DNA from: Acidobacteriota bacterium
GTDB lineage: Bacteria; Acidobacteriota; Blastocatellia; Pyrinomonadales; Pyrinomonadaceae
Direction: 5' to 3'
Assembly (NCBI GenBank): GCA_023436495.1
Contig: JAEZIT010000040.1
Location: 1-64,000 of the forward strand
DNA: 64,000 bases
Shown piece after piece: positions 27,554 to 35,473 of the stretch. How positions within the stretch are numbered: the first letter of the stretch is position 1; every line of letters starts with the position of its first letter. A program made the translations under genes and the position numbers. The notes beneath the pieces were generated by a model that saw nothing but the letters and a program-made list of their open reading frames with translations, searched no databases and was not told the origin of the DNA.

Positions 27554-27570
27554 CGGCATAATTGTTGCAG
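27554..27570 (+). promoter_or_regulatory. Sigma-54-type promoter of the USP-TssBC operon
   Basis: CGGCAT-AATTG-TTGCA has GG at 27555-27556 and GC at 27567-27568, 10 bp apart, with an intact TTGCA. The -24 box differs from TGGCAC in two bases. The distance to the ATG at 27603 is 35 bases, the same as for the 21.1-kb USP gene. Confidence 0.58.
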
Positions 27571-27602
27571 GCCTTATTCGGCTCTCCCCTGGAATTGGTC
27601 CA

Positions 27603-28508
27603 ATGTCCACAGGAATCGAGAATATCTTGTGTTCGGTCGACCTGACCGTTCTGGCAAGCGATGCTGTGTCAAACGCGTTTGCCCTGGGTGAACGGTTTGG
27701 AGCGACAGTCTATGTGTGTTGCCGGTCCGGCGCCCGCGCATTCGATCAGGCCGCCGTTAAAAGATTTATAAGCAAAGGGTTGGCCGTCGGTAAGGCAAAG
27801 TATAAAGCTCGTTTCATCGATAGCGGCGACCCCGTTGAATGGACACTCGACCAGGCCCGGGATCTGAAGGCCGACCTGCTTGTCGTCGGGAAGGCGGCAA
27901 GCTCAGCCCGCAGGATCCCGTCCGACCCGGAGGCCCGAGAAATTGCCCGTCGGGCGCATTGCCCCGTGCTCGCTACCCAATCTCCATCTGCCGGCCGCCC
28001 CGAGTTTTCCCGCGTTTTGGTCGCGCATGACTTTTCGGATTATTCTGAATCGGCGCTTCAAAATGCCCTAAGGCTTGCCCTGGCATTCGGATCGGAGCTG
28101 CATCTTCTTCACGTTTTGCCGAGGCCGCGGACTTACCGGTCCGATGTCCGCATCGATAAACGTGTTACGGGCAAGATCTATCACGAGACGATCGCGCGGC
28201 TGGAAACATCGGCGCTGCCGCCGCCTGGCGGAAAGGGATTTACTAATATCAAATACGCGGTGCGTTGGGGAAGGCCATACTCCGAAATCCTGAACTATGC
28301 CAGGGAAAACCGTATCGATATGATAGCGATGGGAGTTTTCGGCGCGGATTTCGGGAAATTCAGTATCTTTGGATCGAACACTGAACGAGTTTCGCGACAG
28401 TCCGAATGTGCAGTCCTTGTGGACCGGCCGCTTTACACTGCAGCCCGTAGAGAACTAGACTTAGAGGCAGAATCGCTTAAATTTCACGTACGGAGTAATT
28501 TACATTGA
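27603..28508 (+). CDS. Universal stress protein with two UspA domains
   Basis: A 301-residue tandem USP. Domain 1 (about 1-135) begins IENILCSVDLTVLASDAV and has a degenerate nucleotide loop (VVGKAASSARRIPSDPEA). Domain 2 (about 140-290) begins FSRVLVAHDFSDYSESAL, the classical UspA start, and ends with MGVFGADFGKFSIFGSNTERV. The ATG at 27603 is preferred to an upstream one at 27528 that would cover the sigma-54 promoter. Its stop overlaps the start of the sheath gene (TGATG), so the two are coupled. Confidence 0.9.
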   Translation: MSTGIENILCSVDLTVLASDAVSNAFALGERFGATVYVCCRSGARAFDQAAVKRFISKGLAVGKAKYKARFIDSGDPVEWTLDQARDLKADLLVVGKAASSARRIPSDPEAREIARRAHCPVLATQSPSAGRPEFSRVLVAHDFSDYSESALQNALRLALAFGSELHLLHVLPRPRTYRSDVRIDKRVTGKIYHETIARLETSALPPPGGKGFTNIKYAVRWGRPYSEILNYARENRIDMIAMGVFGADFGKFSIFGSNTERVSRQSECAVLVDRPLYTAARRELDLEAESLKFHVRSNLH

Positions 28509-29998
28509 TGCTGCCTGCCTCCCCGGACCATGAGTCAAACGTTACACTCGAAAGCGAGCGTAGCGGAGTGATCGAGGACGTGCCTTTTCGGATATTGGTG
28601 ATCGGCGATTGGTCCGGCGACGGATCAATCGGCCTTCCTGCGCGCCCGATCGAGATCGATCGTGATAATTTCAGCGATGTAATGGGACGTTTCGGCGTCA
28701 GCCTGGATCTTGATGTCCGTGATACATCGTTACGGATCACGTTCGAGTCGATCGATGATTTTCATCCAGACAGGTTGTTTGAACGCCTCGACGAATTCTC
28801 AGAACTTCGTGAGCTGCGTGTATCGCTTTTAGACTCTGATAGTTACGAACAGGCCGCGGCTCGGGTCCGGGCATGGTCGGCCGGTTTGCAGGGTGTTGTC
28901 GATTCGGAACAGGACGCTGTTCCTGCTATGAGCGAATCGGGCACTGCCGACCTATTGGACGCCATCTTGTCCGGCGGTAAAAATACCGCAGCAGCGCGCG
29001 GCGCGGAGCCGGCGAGCCCCGTGAGCGAACTGGTCCGCGAGCTCGTTCGGCCTCATATTCTCCGAATAGACGAGGGCGAACAAACGGAATTGCTCGCGGC
29101 AGTCGATCTCGCGATCTCGGATCTGATGCGTGAGATACTGCACGACCGGCGTTTTCAGGCGCTCGAGGCGTCATGGCGGGGACTTTATTTTTTGGTCCGT
29201 CGAGCGGATACAAATTCTGAATTAAAGATCTCCGTTATTGATACATCCAAGGAAGAGCTGCTCGGAGATCTCCGGTCGGTCAACGATCTTCGGGACTCCG
29301 CACTGCATCGAGCATTGGCGGCAGACGACGTGGAATGGGCGGTGCTGGCAGGTAATTATGCGTTTCAGCCGACGTCCAATGACGTTGCGGGACTAATACG
29401 ATTGTCACGCATTGCTGAATCGTTCGATGCTCCGTTCATCTCGCACATGCGGCCGGAAGTGATCGGTGTTCATTCGCTTGCAGGACATACTGAAGCCCGC
29501 GAATGGTCGCTTTCGACGGACAGCGACGAAGGTAAGCTCTGGGCGGCGCTCCGCGGGCTGCCGGAATCCAGGTATCTTGGGCTTGCCATCCCGCGTTTTC
29601 TGGCGCGCGTGCCGTACGGGATAGAGTCTGATGCCTTGGAAACATTCGAATTTGAAGAGTTTACGGGACAGCCGGAACACGATGACTATGTCTGGGCAAA
29701 TCCGGCATTCGCCGTCACTCTTTTACTCGCGCAAAGCTTCAGCAATTCGGGCTGGGATCTGGGTACCGCTTTCGCACAGGACCTGGAGAATATGCCGATC
29801 CATATTTATAAGCATAATGAAGACACCATTTACCAGCCGTGTGCAGAGGTGCAGCTAACGCAGGACGCATGCGAGAAGCTTATGGAATTTGGCCTGATCC
29901 CGCTCATATCCTATAAGAATTCCGACCTTGTAAAGGTAGGCCGTTTCCAATCGATAACTGACCCGGTCACCGGCCTGCAAGGCAAGTGGGGCCGGTAA
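28508..29998 (+). CDS. Fused TssB-TssC contractile sheath protein (type VI secretion-like)
   Basis: A 496-residue protein. Residues 20-130 look like TssB/VipA: DVPFRILVIGDWSG, then RPIEIDRDNFSDVM, then LRITFESIDDFHPDRLFERLDEF. Residues 145-496 look like TssC/VipB: ILHDRRFQALEASWRGLYFLV (split at 209-230), SKEELLGDL, FGxxxGDY-like GNYAF, FISHM, SRYLGLAIPRFLARVPYG, YVWANPAFAVTLLLAQSF and a C-terminal GLIPLISYKNSDLVKVGRFQS. In type VI systems the two are normally separate proteins that co-assemble the contractile sheath. No Hcp, TssE, TssK, TssF, VgrG, ClpV or membrane complex gene is nearby. It is translationally coupled to the USP gene. An orphan sheath or a related stress structure is possible. 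Confidence 0.85.
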   Translation: MLPASPDHESNVTLESERSGVIEDVPFRILVIGDWSGDGSIGLPARPIEIDRDNFSDVMGRFGVSLDLDVRDTSLRITFESIDDFHPDRLFERLDEFSELRELRVSLLDSDSYEQAAARVRAWSAGLQGVVDSEQDAVPAMSESGTADLLDAILSGGKNTAAARGAEPASPVSELVRELVRPHILRIDEGEQTELLAAVDLAISDLMREILHDRRFQALEASWRGLYFLVRRADTNSELKISVIDTSKEELLGDLRSVNDLRDSALHRALAADDVEWAVLAGNYAFQPTSNDVAGLIRLSRIAESFDAPFISHMRPEVIGVHSLAGHTEAREWSLSTDSDEGKLWAALRGLPESRYLGLAIPRFLARVPYGIESDALETFEFEEFTGQPEHDDYVWANPAFAVTLLLAQSFSNSGWDLGTAFAQDLENMPIHIYKHNEDTIYQPCAEVQLTQDACEKLMEFGLIPLISYKNSDLVKVGRFQSITDPVTGLQGKWGR

Positions 29999-30132
29999 CC
30001 GCTGCATTATCTAGGAATTAGACGTATCGGCGGTTCAAAAGCCGATCAAAGATTTCCCATCCAACCCGCTATTGGCAAACGCATCAAATTAACTTAAAAT
30101 AATAAGTTTCGTTTTTTGGACAGTATTTTACG

Positions 30133-32007
30133 ATGTTTGACGAGAGTTTCGATGTAATTGTTATTGGTGCGGGGCATGCCGGCTGTGAGGCGGCATCTGC
30201 CTCGGCGCGCCTCGGCGTCGAAACGGCTCTTGTCACGATCAACCTGGACCTTATCGGTCAGATGTCCTGTAATCCGGCGATCGGCGGAATCGCTAAAGGC
30301 CATGTTGTCAGGGAGATAGATGCCCTCGGGGGCATTATGGGCCGGGTCATTGACCGTACCGGGATCCAGTTTCGCCTTTTGAACCGATCACGCGGACCGG
30401 CCGTTCAATCGCCCCGCGCCCAGGCAGATCGCGGGCTCTATCGCACCGAAATGCGCCGTGTGCTGGAAGCGACGCCGAACCTTCACTTGCGGCAGGGAGT
30501 CGTGGTTGATCTAATTACTGAAGGTAAAAGGGTTATTGGCGTCGAGCTGCAGGATTCGCGGCGATTCGGCGCCAAGGCCATCGTCGTCGCAACGGGCACG
30601 TTTCTAAACGGCACCGTCCACACGGGAACGAAGACATTTTCCGCCGGACGTGCGGGTGAGCCGGCATCGATCGAACTCGCTGAGGCTCTAAAGCGTCTTG
30701 GCTTTCCGGTGGGCCGTTTGAAGACAGGGACACCGCCGCGTCTGGACGGCAAAACGATAGATTGGGATGCCTTCGAACCGCAGCCGCCCGACGAAAAAGC
30801 TGTTGCATTCTCTTTTGCGACCGAAAAGATCGAGCAGCGGCAAATACAGTGTTTTATTGGGTTTACAACGGACGCGGTCCATAACGCGATTCGCGGAAAT
30901 CTGCATCAATCGCCGCTGTATTCCGGAAAGATCAAAGGTATAGGGCCGCGATATTGCCCTTCGATCGAAGATAAGGTCGTAAAATTCGCGGATAAAGACC
31001 GGCATCAGCTCTTTCTCGAGCCCGAAGGCCATAACACGAACGAAGTTTATCTGAACGGATTTTCGACCTCTCTTCCCGCTGACCTTCAGCTCGAACTGCT
31101 TAGAATGATCGAGGGGTTCGAGAATGTGCGGATAATCCGGCCCGGATATGCGATCGAATACGATTTTGTCGATCCGCGCGAACTTCGGCCGACGATGGAA
31201 ACTACGCGGTTTGACGGACTGTTCTTCGCAGGGCAGATCAATGGTACGACCGGTTATGAAGAAGCGGCGTGTCAGGGGTTGATGGCCGGAATAAATGCTG
31301 CTTATTCGGTAGAAGGCCGCAAGCCGTTCATGCTGCGCCGGGACGAGGCATATATCGGCGTGTTGGTGGACGATCTTATCCAGCACGGCGTCGATGAACC
31401 GTACAGGCTCTTTACGTCGCGAGCGGAGGCTCGATTGACGCTCAGGCATGACAACGCAGACCAAAGGCTTTCGCCGAAGGGACGCGATGCGGGGCTGGTC
31501 GGGGATACCGATTGGGAACGATTCAGCAAAAAGCGCGATCGGCTGGCGGCTTTGCGGAATTCGCTTGATAATACGCGTTTCAAGCGGTCTTCGGTAGAAT
31601 ACGCCACGGTTTCTCAGCTTTTAGGTGCGGAACTTGGCGATTCGTTCACTCTGTCTCAGCTCGCTATGCGACAGGGTGTGAAGCCGGATCTGATCCATCG
31701 CCTGTTGCCCGATGGCATCCGCGATGAGATAAGGCCTGCGGACCTGGAAACGGCTCTTGCCGATTCGCTCTATAGCGGTTATATCGAGAAGCAAAAGCTC
31801 GCCACTGAGCGTGTAAATCACCACGACGGCCTGAAAGTTCCGGAATCTTTCAGATTTGGAACGATCAGCGGGCTCTCAAATGAAATGGTTGAACGGCTCG
31901 AACGTGCCCGCCCGCAAAATTTTGGCCAGGTCCGAAAGATCACTGGCCTGACGCCCGCCGCTGTCTCTACCGTCCTTGTACACCTTACGGCACAGGCAAA
32001 GGCATAG
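30133..32007 (+). CDS. mnmG: tRNA U34 carboxymethylaminomethylation enzyme MnmG
   Basis: A 624-residue FAD enzyme, the partner of MnmE. The dinucleotide fold VIVIGAGHAGCEAASASARLG starts at residue 8; SCNPAIGGIAKGHVVREIDALGG and TGTFLNG follow; the catalytic-cysteine region reads GYEEAACQGLMAGINAAY; and the C-terminal domain with TSRAEARLTLRHDNADQRL and the final ITGLTPAA is complete. Length is normal. rsmG, the usual next gene, is absent and parA follows after a 328-base gap. The gene is 19 kb from mnmE. Confidence 0.97.
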   Translation: MFDESFDVIVIGAGHAGCEAASASARLGVETALVTINLDLIGQMSCNPAIGGIAKGHVVREIDALGGIMGRVIDRTGIQFRLLNRSRGPAVQSPRAQADRGLYRTEMRRVLEATPNLHLRQGVVVDLITEGKRVIGVELQDSRRFGAKAIVVATGTFLNGTVHTGTKTFSAGRAGEPASIELAEALKRLGFPVGRLKTGTPPRLDGKTIDWDAFEPQPPDEKAVAFSFATEKIEQRQIQCFIGFTTDAVHNAIRGNLHQSPLYSGKIKGIGPRYCPSIEDKVVKFADKDRHQLFLEPEGHNTNEVYLNGFSTSLPADLQLELLRMIEGFENVRIIRPGYAIEYDFVDPRELRPTMETTRFDGLFFAGQINGTTGYEEAACQGLMAGINAAYSVEGRKPFMLRRDEAYIGVLVDDLIQHGVDEPYRLFTSRAEARLTLRHDNADQRLSPKGRDAGLVGDTDWERFSKKRDRLAALRNSLDNTRFKRSSVEYATVSQLLGAELGDSFTLSQLAMRQGVKPDLIHRLLPDGIRDEIRPADLETALADSLYSGYIEKQKLATERVNHHDGLKVPESFRFGTISGLSNEMVERLERARPQNFGQVRKITGLTPAAVSTVLVHLTAQAKA

Positions 32008-32050
32008 CCGCTCATTTAATTTTCGATCAAGAACACCCCCCAATATAAAA

Positions 32051-32068
32051 ATGTGGTACGTACCACAT
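32051..32068. repeat. 18-bp perfect palindrome, left copy, upstream of parA
   Basis: ATGTGGTAC-GTACCACAT reads the same on both strands. Its inner 16 bases recur at 32170-32185. It shares only TGT, the central ACGT and ACA with the parS consensus TGTTTCACGTGAAACA, so it is either a divergent parS, an operator, or the terminal repeat of a small mobile unit. Confidence 0.6.
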
Positions 32069-32169
32069 CGGGATTTTGGATTTTAGATTTGGGATTGCGG
32101 ATTGGCCGATCTTAGGTCCACGACTTTACACTAAATCCAAAATCCAAAATCCCCAATCCCAAATCGAAT

Positions 32170-32185
32170 TGTGGTACGTACCACA
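32170..32185. repeat. 16-bp perfect palindrome, right copy, upstream of parA
   Basis: TGTGGTAC-GTACCACA, identical to the core of the copy at 32051. The distance between the two centres is about 118 bp and the intervening arms are roughly complementary, so the region 32051-32185 can form a long imperfect hairpin. The parA start is 150 bases downstream. Confidence 0.6.
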
Positions 32186-32335
32186 TTTTTAGATCCAACC
32201 CCCCGAATCTTCTGAAAACTTGAACGTAGTACATAGAAACTTGTTCGGCGCTATGATAAATTCATACTAACGTCGATCAGATATGCCCGAATTTGGGCAT
32301 CCGCCGCTAAACCGCTGCGTTCCGACTCAAGTTAA

Positions 32336-33112
32336 ATGGGTAAAATCATAGCTGTAGCCAACCAAAAGGGGGGCGTCGGGAAAACGACGACCGCCGTCAA
32401 TCTTGCCGCGAGCCTTGCCGCCGAGGGCAAAAAAGTCCTGCTTGTGGATGCCGACCCGCAGGGAAACGCCACATCCGGCGCCGGGATTCAGCGTTCTAAT
32501 TCGAGAAAGAGCCTATATCACGCTCTGATATCGGGTGAAGCAGTCAAGGACCTTGTACTTCCGACCGAAGTGCCTAGCCTTTGGGTGCTGCCGTCCGACA
32601 AAAACCTTGCCGGAGCGGAGATCGAGCTCGTCGATTCAGCCGACCGTGCCCATGCATTGAAAAAACTGCTTGTTCCGATAAAGGAGTATTTTCACTTTAT
32701 AATCATTGATTGCCCGCCAAGCCTCGGACTACTGACCGTGAACGGCCTGACGGCGGCGGATTCGCTTCTTGTCCCGATACAATGCGAATATTTCGCTCTC
32801 GAAGGAGTGACCGAGCTGTTCGATACCCTCGCTCGGCTTCGCCGCGAACTCAATCCGGGCCTAACGATCGAAGGGCTTTTGTTGACAATGTTCGATGAAC
32901 GCACCAACCTTTCGACAGCGGTAGCCAAGGACCTAAGGGATTTTTACGGCGCCCAGGTTTTGCAGACGGTGATCCCGCGGAACGTCCGTCTTGCGGAGGC
33001 ACCGAGCTTCGGCAAGCCGATCCTGCTCTACGACGCGCGTTCGCGCGGCGCCGAAAGTTATGTACAGTTAGCAAAGGAGATCTTGAAACATGGCAAGACA
33101 GCCGCTGGGTAG
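32336..33112 (+). CDS. parA: Chromosome-partitioning ATPase ParA (Soj)
   Basis: A 258-residue Walker-type ATPase: deviant Walker A KGGVGKTTTAVNLA at residues 11-24, Walker B IIIDCPPSLGLLT, and DADPQGNATSG. Length and lack of an N-terminal HTH mark it as chromosomal Soj-type. It drives segregation of the origin region by moving ParB-parS complexes along the nucleoid. The last 23 bases overlap parB. Confidence 0.96.
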   Translation: MGKIIAVANQKGGVGKTTTAVNLAASLAAEGKKVLLVDADPQGNATSGAGIQRSNSRKSLYHALISGEAVKDLVLPTEVPSLWVLPSDKNLAGAEIELVDSADRAHALKKLLVPIKEYFHFIIIDCPPSLGLLTVNGLTAADSLLVPIQCEYFALEGVTELFDTLARLRRELNPGLTIEGLLLTMFDERTNLSTAVAKDLRDFYGAQVLQTVIPRNVRLAEAPSFGKPILLYDARSRGAESYVQLAKEILKHGKTAAG

Positions 33113-33956
33113 AGGATTAAGCGCACTTCTTGGTGATGAGTCCGCGTCAGAGCCCCAGGCGCACGGAGCGGCGGAGATCGATATCGATCTGATCGATCCG
33201 AATCCGGAGCAGCCGCGGACCCGGTTTGCCGAAGCTCCGTTGGACGAATTGGCACGCTCAATACGAGCGAACGGCATTGTCCAGCCTATTGTCGTCCGGC
33301 AGAAGGACGGACGGTATCAGATCGTCGCGGGTGAAAGACGCTGGCGCGCTTCGCAGCGGGCCGGGCTGCGAAAGGTCCCCGTCATCGTCAAGGAAATACC
33401 GGACGAAAAACTGCTCGAGATCGCGTTGGTCGAGAATATTCAGCGGCAGGAATTGAATCCGATCGAAGAAGCGACCGCATACAAACGCCTTATCGACCGC
33501 GTCGGCCTTACGCAGGAAACCGTTGCTGACCGTGTCGGGAAAGACCGGACGATGATCACGACCAGCATGCGTCTGCTGAAACTGCCAGATCCGATTCAGC
33601 GGTACATTGCCGAAGGAAAGCTTTCTGCCAGTCACGGCAAAGTACTGCTGCTGACCGATGTTCCTGGAATCCAGCAGACGGTTGCCAATCACGCCATCGA
33701 ATTCGGGCTGTCTGTCCGGGAAACCGAAAAAGCGATCAAGAAACTGATAAGGACTGGCGGGCAACCTATTGCAAAGAAAGAAGTTACGCGTTCCGCCGAT
33801 CCGAATGTGAAAATGGCCGAGACAAAACTAATGCGGCATTTTTCAACCGCGGTCCGTATTCACTCCAAACCTAACGGCAAAGGCGGTAAGATAGAGATAG
33901 AATATTACGGCGACGAAGACCTTAACCGGTTGTATTCGCTGTTATTGAACAAATAA
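33090..33956 (+). CDS. parB: Chromosome-partitioning protein ParB (Spo0J)
   Basis: A 288-residue ParB. The N-terminal ParA-activating peptide (RQPLGRGLSALLGDE) is present, then the NPEQPRTRF start of the ParB/Srx domain, the CTPase motif GERRWRASQRAGL, ENIQRQELNPIEEA, a central helix-turn-helix (LTQETVADRVGKDRTMITTSMRLLKL, in parts) and a C-terminal dimer domain ending in LNRLYSLLLNK. It loads at parS sites as a CTP-dependent clamp. Overlap with parA implies coupling. selD, tatB and tatC follow on the same strand with gaps of 21-25 bases. Confidence 0.96.
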   Translation: MARQPLGRGLSALLGDESASEPQAHGAAEIDIDLIDPNPEQPRTRFAEAPLDELARSIRANGIVQPIVVRQKDGRYQIVAGERRWRASQRAGLRKVPVIVKEIPDEKLLEIALVENIQRQELNPIEEATAYKRLIDRVGLTQETVADRVGKDRTMITTSMRLLKLPDPIQRYIAEGKLSASHGKVLLLTDVPGIQQTVANHAIEFGLSVRETEKAIKKLIRTGGQPIAKKEVTRSADPNVKMAETKLMRHFSTAVRIHSKPNGKGGKIEIEYYGDEDLNRLYSLLLNK

Positions 33957-33977
33957 AAGAAGTTAGCACAACGTTTA

Positions 33978-34997
33978 ATGCAAAAGCGATTGACGGAAAT
34001 GGCATCTTGCGCGGGTTGAGTGGCGAAATTAGCGCCTAGCGACCTTGCCCAAGTTTTGGGCAAACTACCCAAGCAAAGCAGCGAAAATGTCATTGTCGGA
34101 TTTGAAACATCCGACGATGCGGGAGTTTTTCGTTTAAATTCCGACACGGCGCTGGTGCAGACACTGGACTTTTTCACGCCGGTCGCTGACGATCCGGAGA
34201 TCTACGGACGCGTCGCTGCGGTAAATGCGTTGAATGACGTTTATGCCATGGGCGGAACTCCGCTGACCGCTCTCTCCATCGTTTGCTACCCGCAGAAAGG
34301 CGATTGGGATGTGCTGGAAAAGATACTTCGCGGCGGCCAGGCGGCGATGAATTCGGAAGACGTCATTATCCTTGGCGGACATTCCATCGACGATGCGGAA
34401 ATAAAATTCGGATATTCTGTAACAGGGATCGTTCATCCCGGCAGCGTCGTAAAAAATTCGGGGGCGCGGCCGGGCGACGTTCTCGTGCTGACAAAGCCGA
34501 TCGGTACCGGAGCGGTTTCGACCGGGGTAAAGTTTGAAAAGGCAACAAAGGAAAGCGTCGATGCGGCGATCGACGCAATGACGACATCGGCACGCGAAGC
34601 ATCAAAGCTTATGCAGGAAGTCGGTGCGAACGGATGTACGGATGTGACGGGTTTCGGGCTTCTCGGCCACGCGTATGAGATGGCTAAGGGCAGCCAGGTC
34701 ACGCTCGATATAGAATCCGAAGCCGTTCCGCTGCTGCCGGGCGTGATCGACCTTATCCGGCAGAAAATGCTGACACGCGGCGATCGAAATAATCGCGTCT
34801 ATGTCGGCGAAACGGTACGTATCGCCGATAATGTAGCGGGCGAAATGCAAAGCGCCCTTTTTGATCCGCAAACGGCCGGCGGATTACTGATCAGCCTGAC
34901 ACCGGCAGCGGCCGAAGAGTTCTTAACGAAAATGCCGGCCGCAAAACGGATCGGGCAGGTCCGCAAAAAAGGCGAATTTCTGATCGAGGTCGGATGA
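33978..34997 (+). CDS. selD: Selenide, water dikinase with UGA-encoded selenocysteine
   Basis: SelD makes selenophosphate from selenide and ATP. A conventional frame starts only at GTG 34020, which would drop the catalytic site. Reading through the TGA at 34017-34019 to the ATG at 33978 gives MQKRLTEMASCAG-U-VAKLAPSDL. This aligns with the family start RLTQYSHGAG-C-GCKISP of E. coli, with U14 at the catalytic Cys17 and K17 at the essential lysine. The rest is complete: TLDFFTPV, GGHSIDDAEIKFGYSVTG, DVTGFGLLGHAYEM and DPQTAGGLL. The product has 339 residues. Some SelD proteins, such as that of Haemophilus, do have Sec here. Confidence 0.88.
34045..34063 (+). promoter_or_regulatory. Candidate bacterial SECIS hairpin of selD
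   Basis: TTGCCCAA-GTT-TTGGGCAA forms a perfect 8-bp stem with a 3-base loop starting with G. The loop begins about 33 bases after the UGA codon, within the range reported for bacterial SECIS elements read by SelB. It lies in the coding sequence, as is usual in bacteria. Confidence 0.5.
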
Positions 34998-35022
34998 CCG
35001 GTCGGGGCCAAGGAAGAGAATC

Positions 35023-35448
35023 GTGTTTTTATTCATTTTCGAATCGATCGGGACGTCCGAACTGCTTTTGATCGGAGTAATAGCGCTGATCTTTTTAGGC
35101 CCGCGCAAGCTGCCGCAGATAGCGCGGACGATCGGAAAGGCCATGGCCGAATTCCGCAGCACCACGAACGAATTCAAGGCGACGTGGGAACGCGAGGTAA
35201 ATTTCGAAGAGGAAACGAACGCGCTCCGGTCGAGCGCGGCTGAAGAACCGACGGTACCGCGAGCCCAGGCCGTATCTTCCGCAAACGCGGCCCTGCCCGA
35301 GGTAAAACAGATCGACGCGGCGGCATTCGAAAGTTCCGCAGTGAAAACCGAAACGGCACACACGCCGAAGCCGCCCGAAACAGCAGACAAACCTGCCGCC
35401 GAATTCGACCCGGACGAAGCCGCTTCCGATAAACGAAGCTGGCTGTGA
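35023..35448 (+). CDS. tatB: Sec-independent translocase subunit TatB/TatA-like
   Basis: A 141-residue protein with a short N-terminal membrane helix (SELLLIGVIALIFLGPRKL), the FGPRK-like hinge with G and P, then a long amphipathic helix (QIARTIGKAMAEFRSTTNEFKATW) and an acidic Ala/Pro-rich tail. The E before the helix and the length favour TatB; the TatA/TatB boundary is not sharp in this phylum. The GTG start follows AAGGAAGAG. tatC is 25 bases downstream; the pair exports folded, twin-arginine proteins. Confidence 0.9.
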   Translation: MFLFIFESIGTSELLLIGVIALIFLGPRKLPQIARTIGKAMAEFRSTTNEFKATWEREVNFEEETNALRSSAAEEPTVPRAQAVSSANAALPEVKQIDAAAFESSAVKTETAHTPKPPETADKPAAEFDPDEAASDKRSWL

Positions 35449-35473
35449 TCGATAGCTAAAGCCTAAACCCGCA

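Larger units (their letters stand above)
32008..32335. other. Intergenic region upstream of parA with paired palindromes
   Basis: 328 bases without a gene. Two large palindromes, listed separately, bracket an AT-rich stretch made of repeated GGATTTTGGATTTTAGATTTGGGATT-like words on the left and the complement (AAATCCAAAATCC) on the right. The stretch from 32190 to 32335 holds the parA promoter region; no consensus -35/-10 pair is evident, but a GCGCTATGATAAATT stretch near 32250 could supply a -10. Confidence 0.5.
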
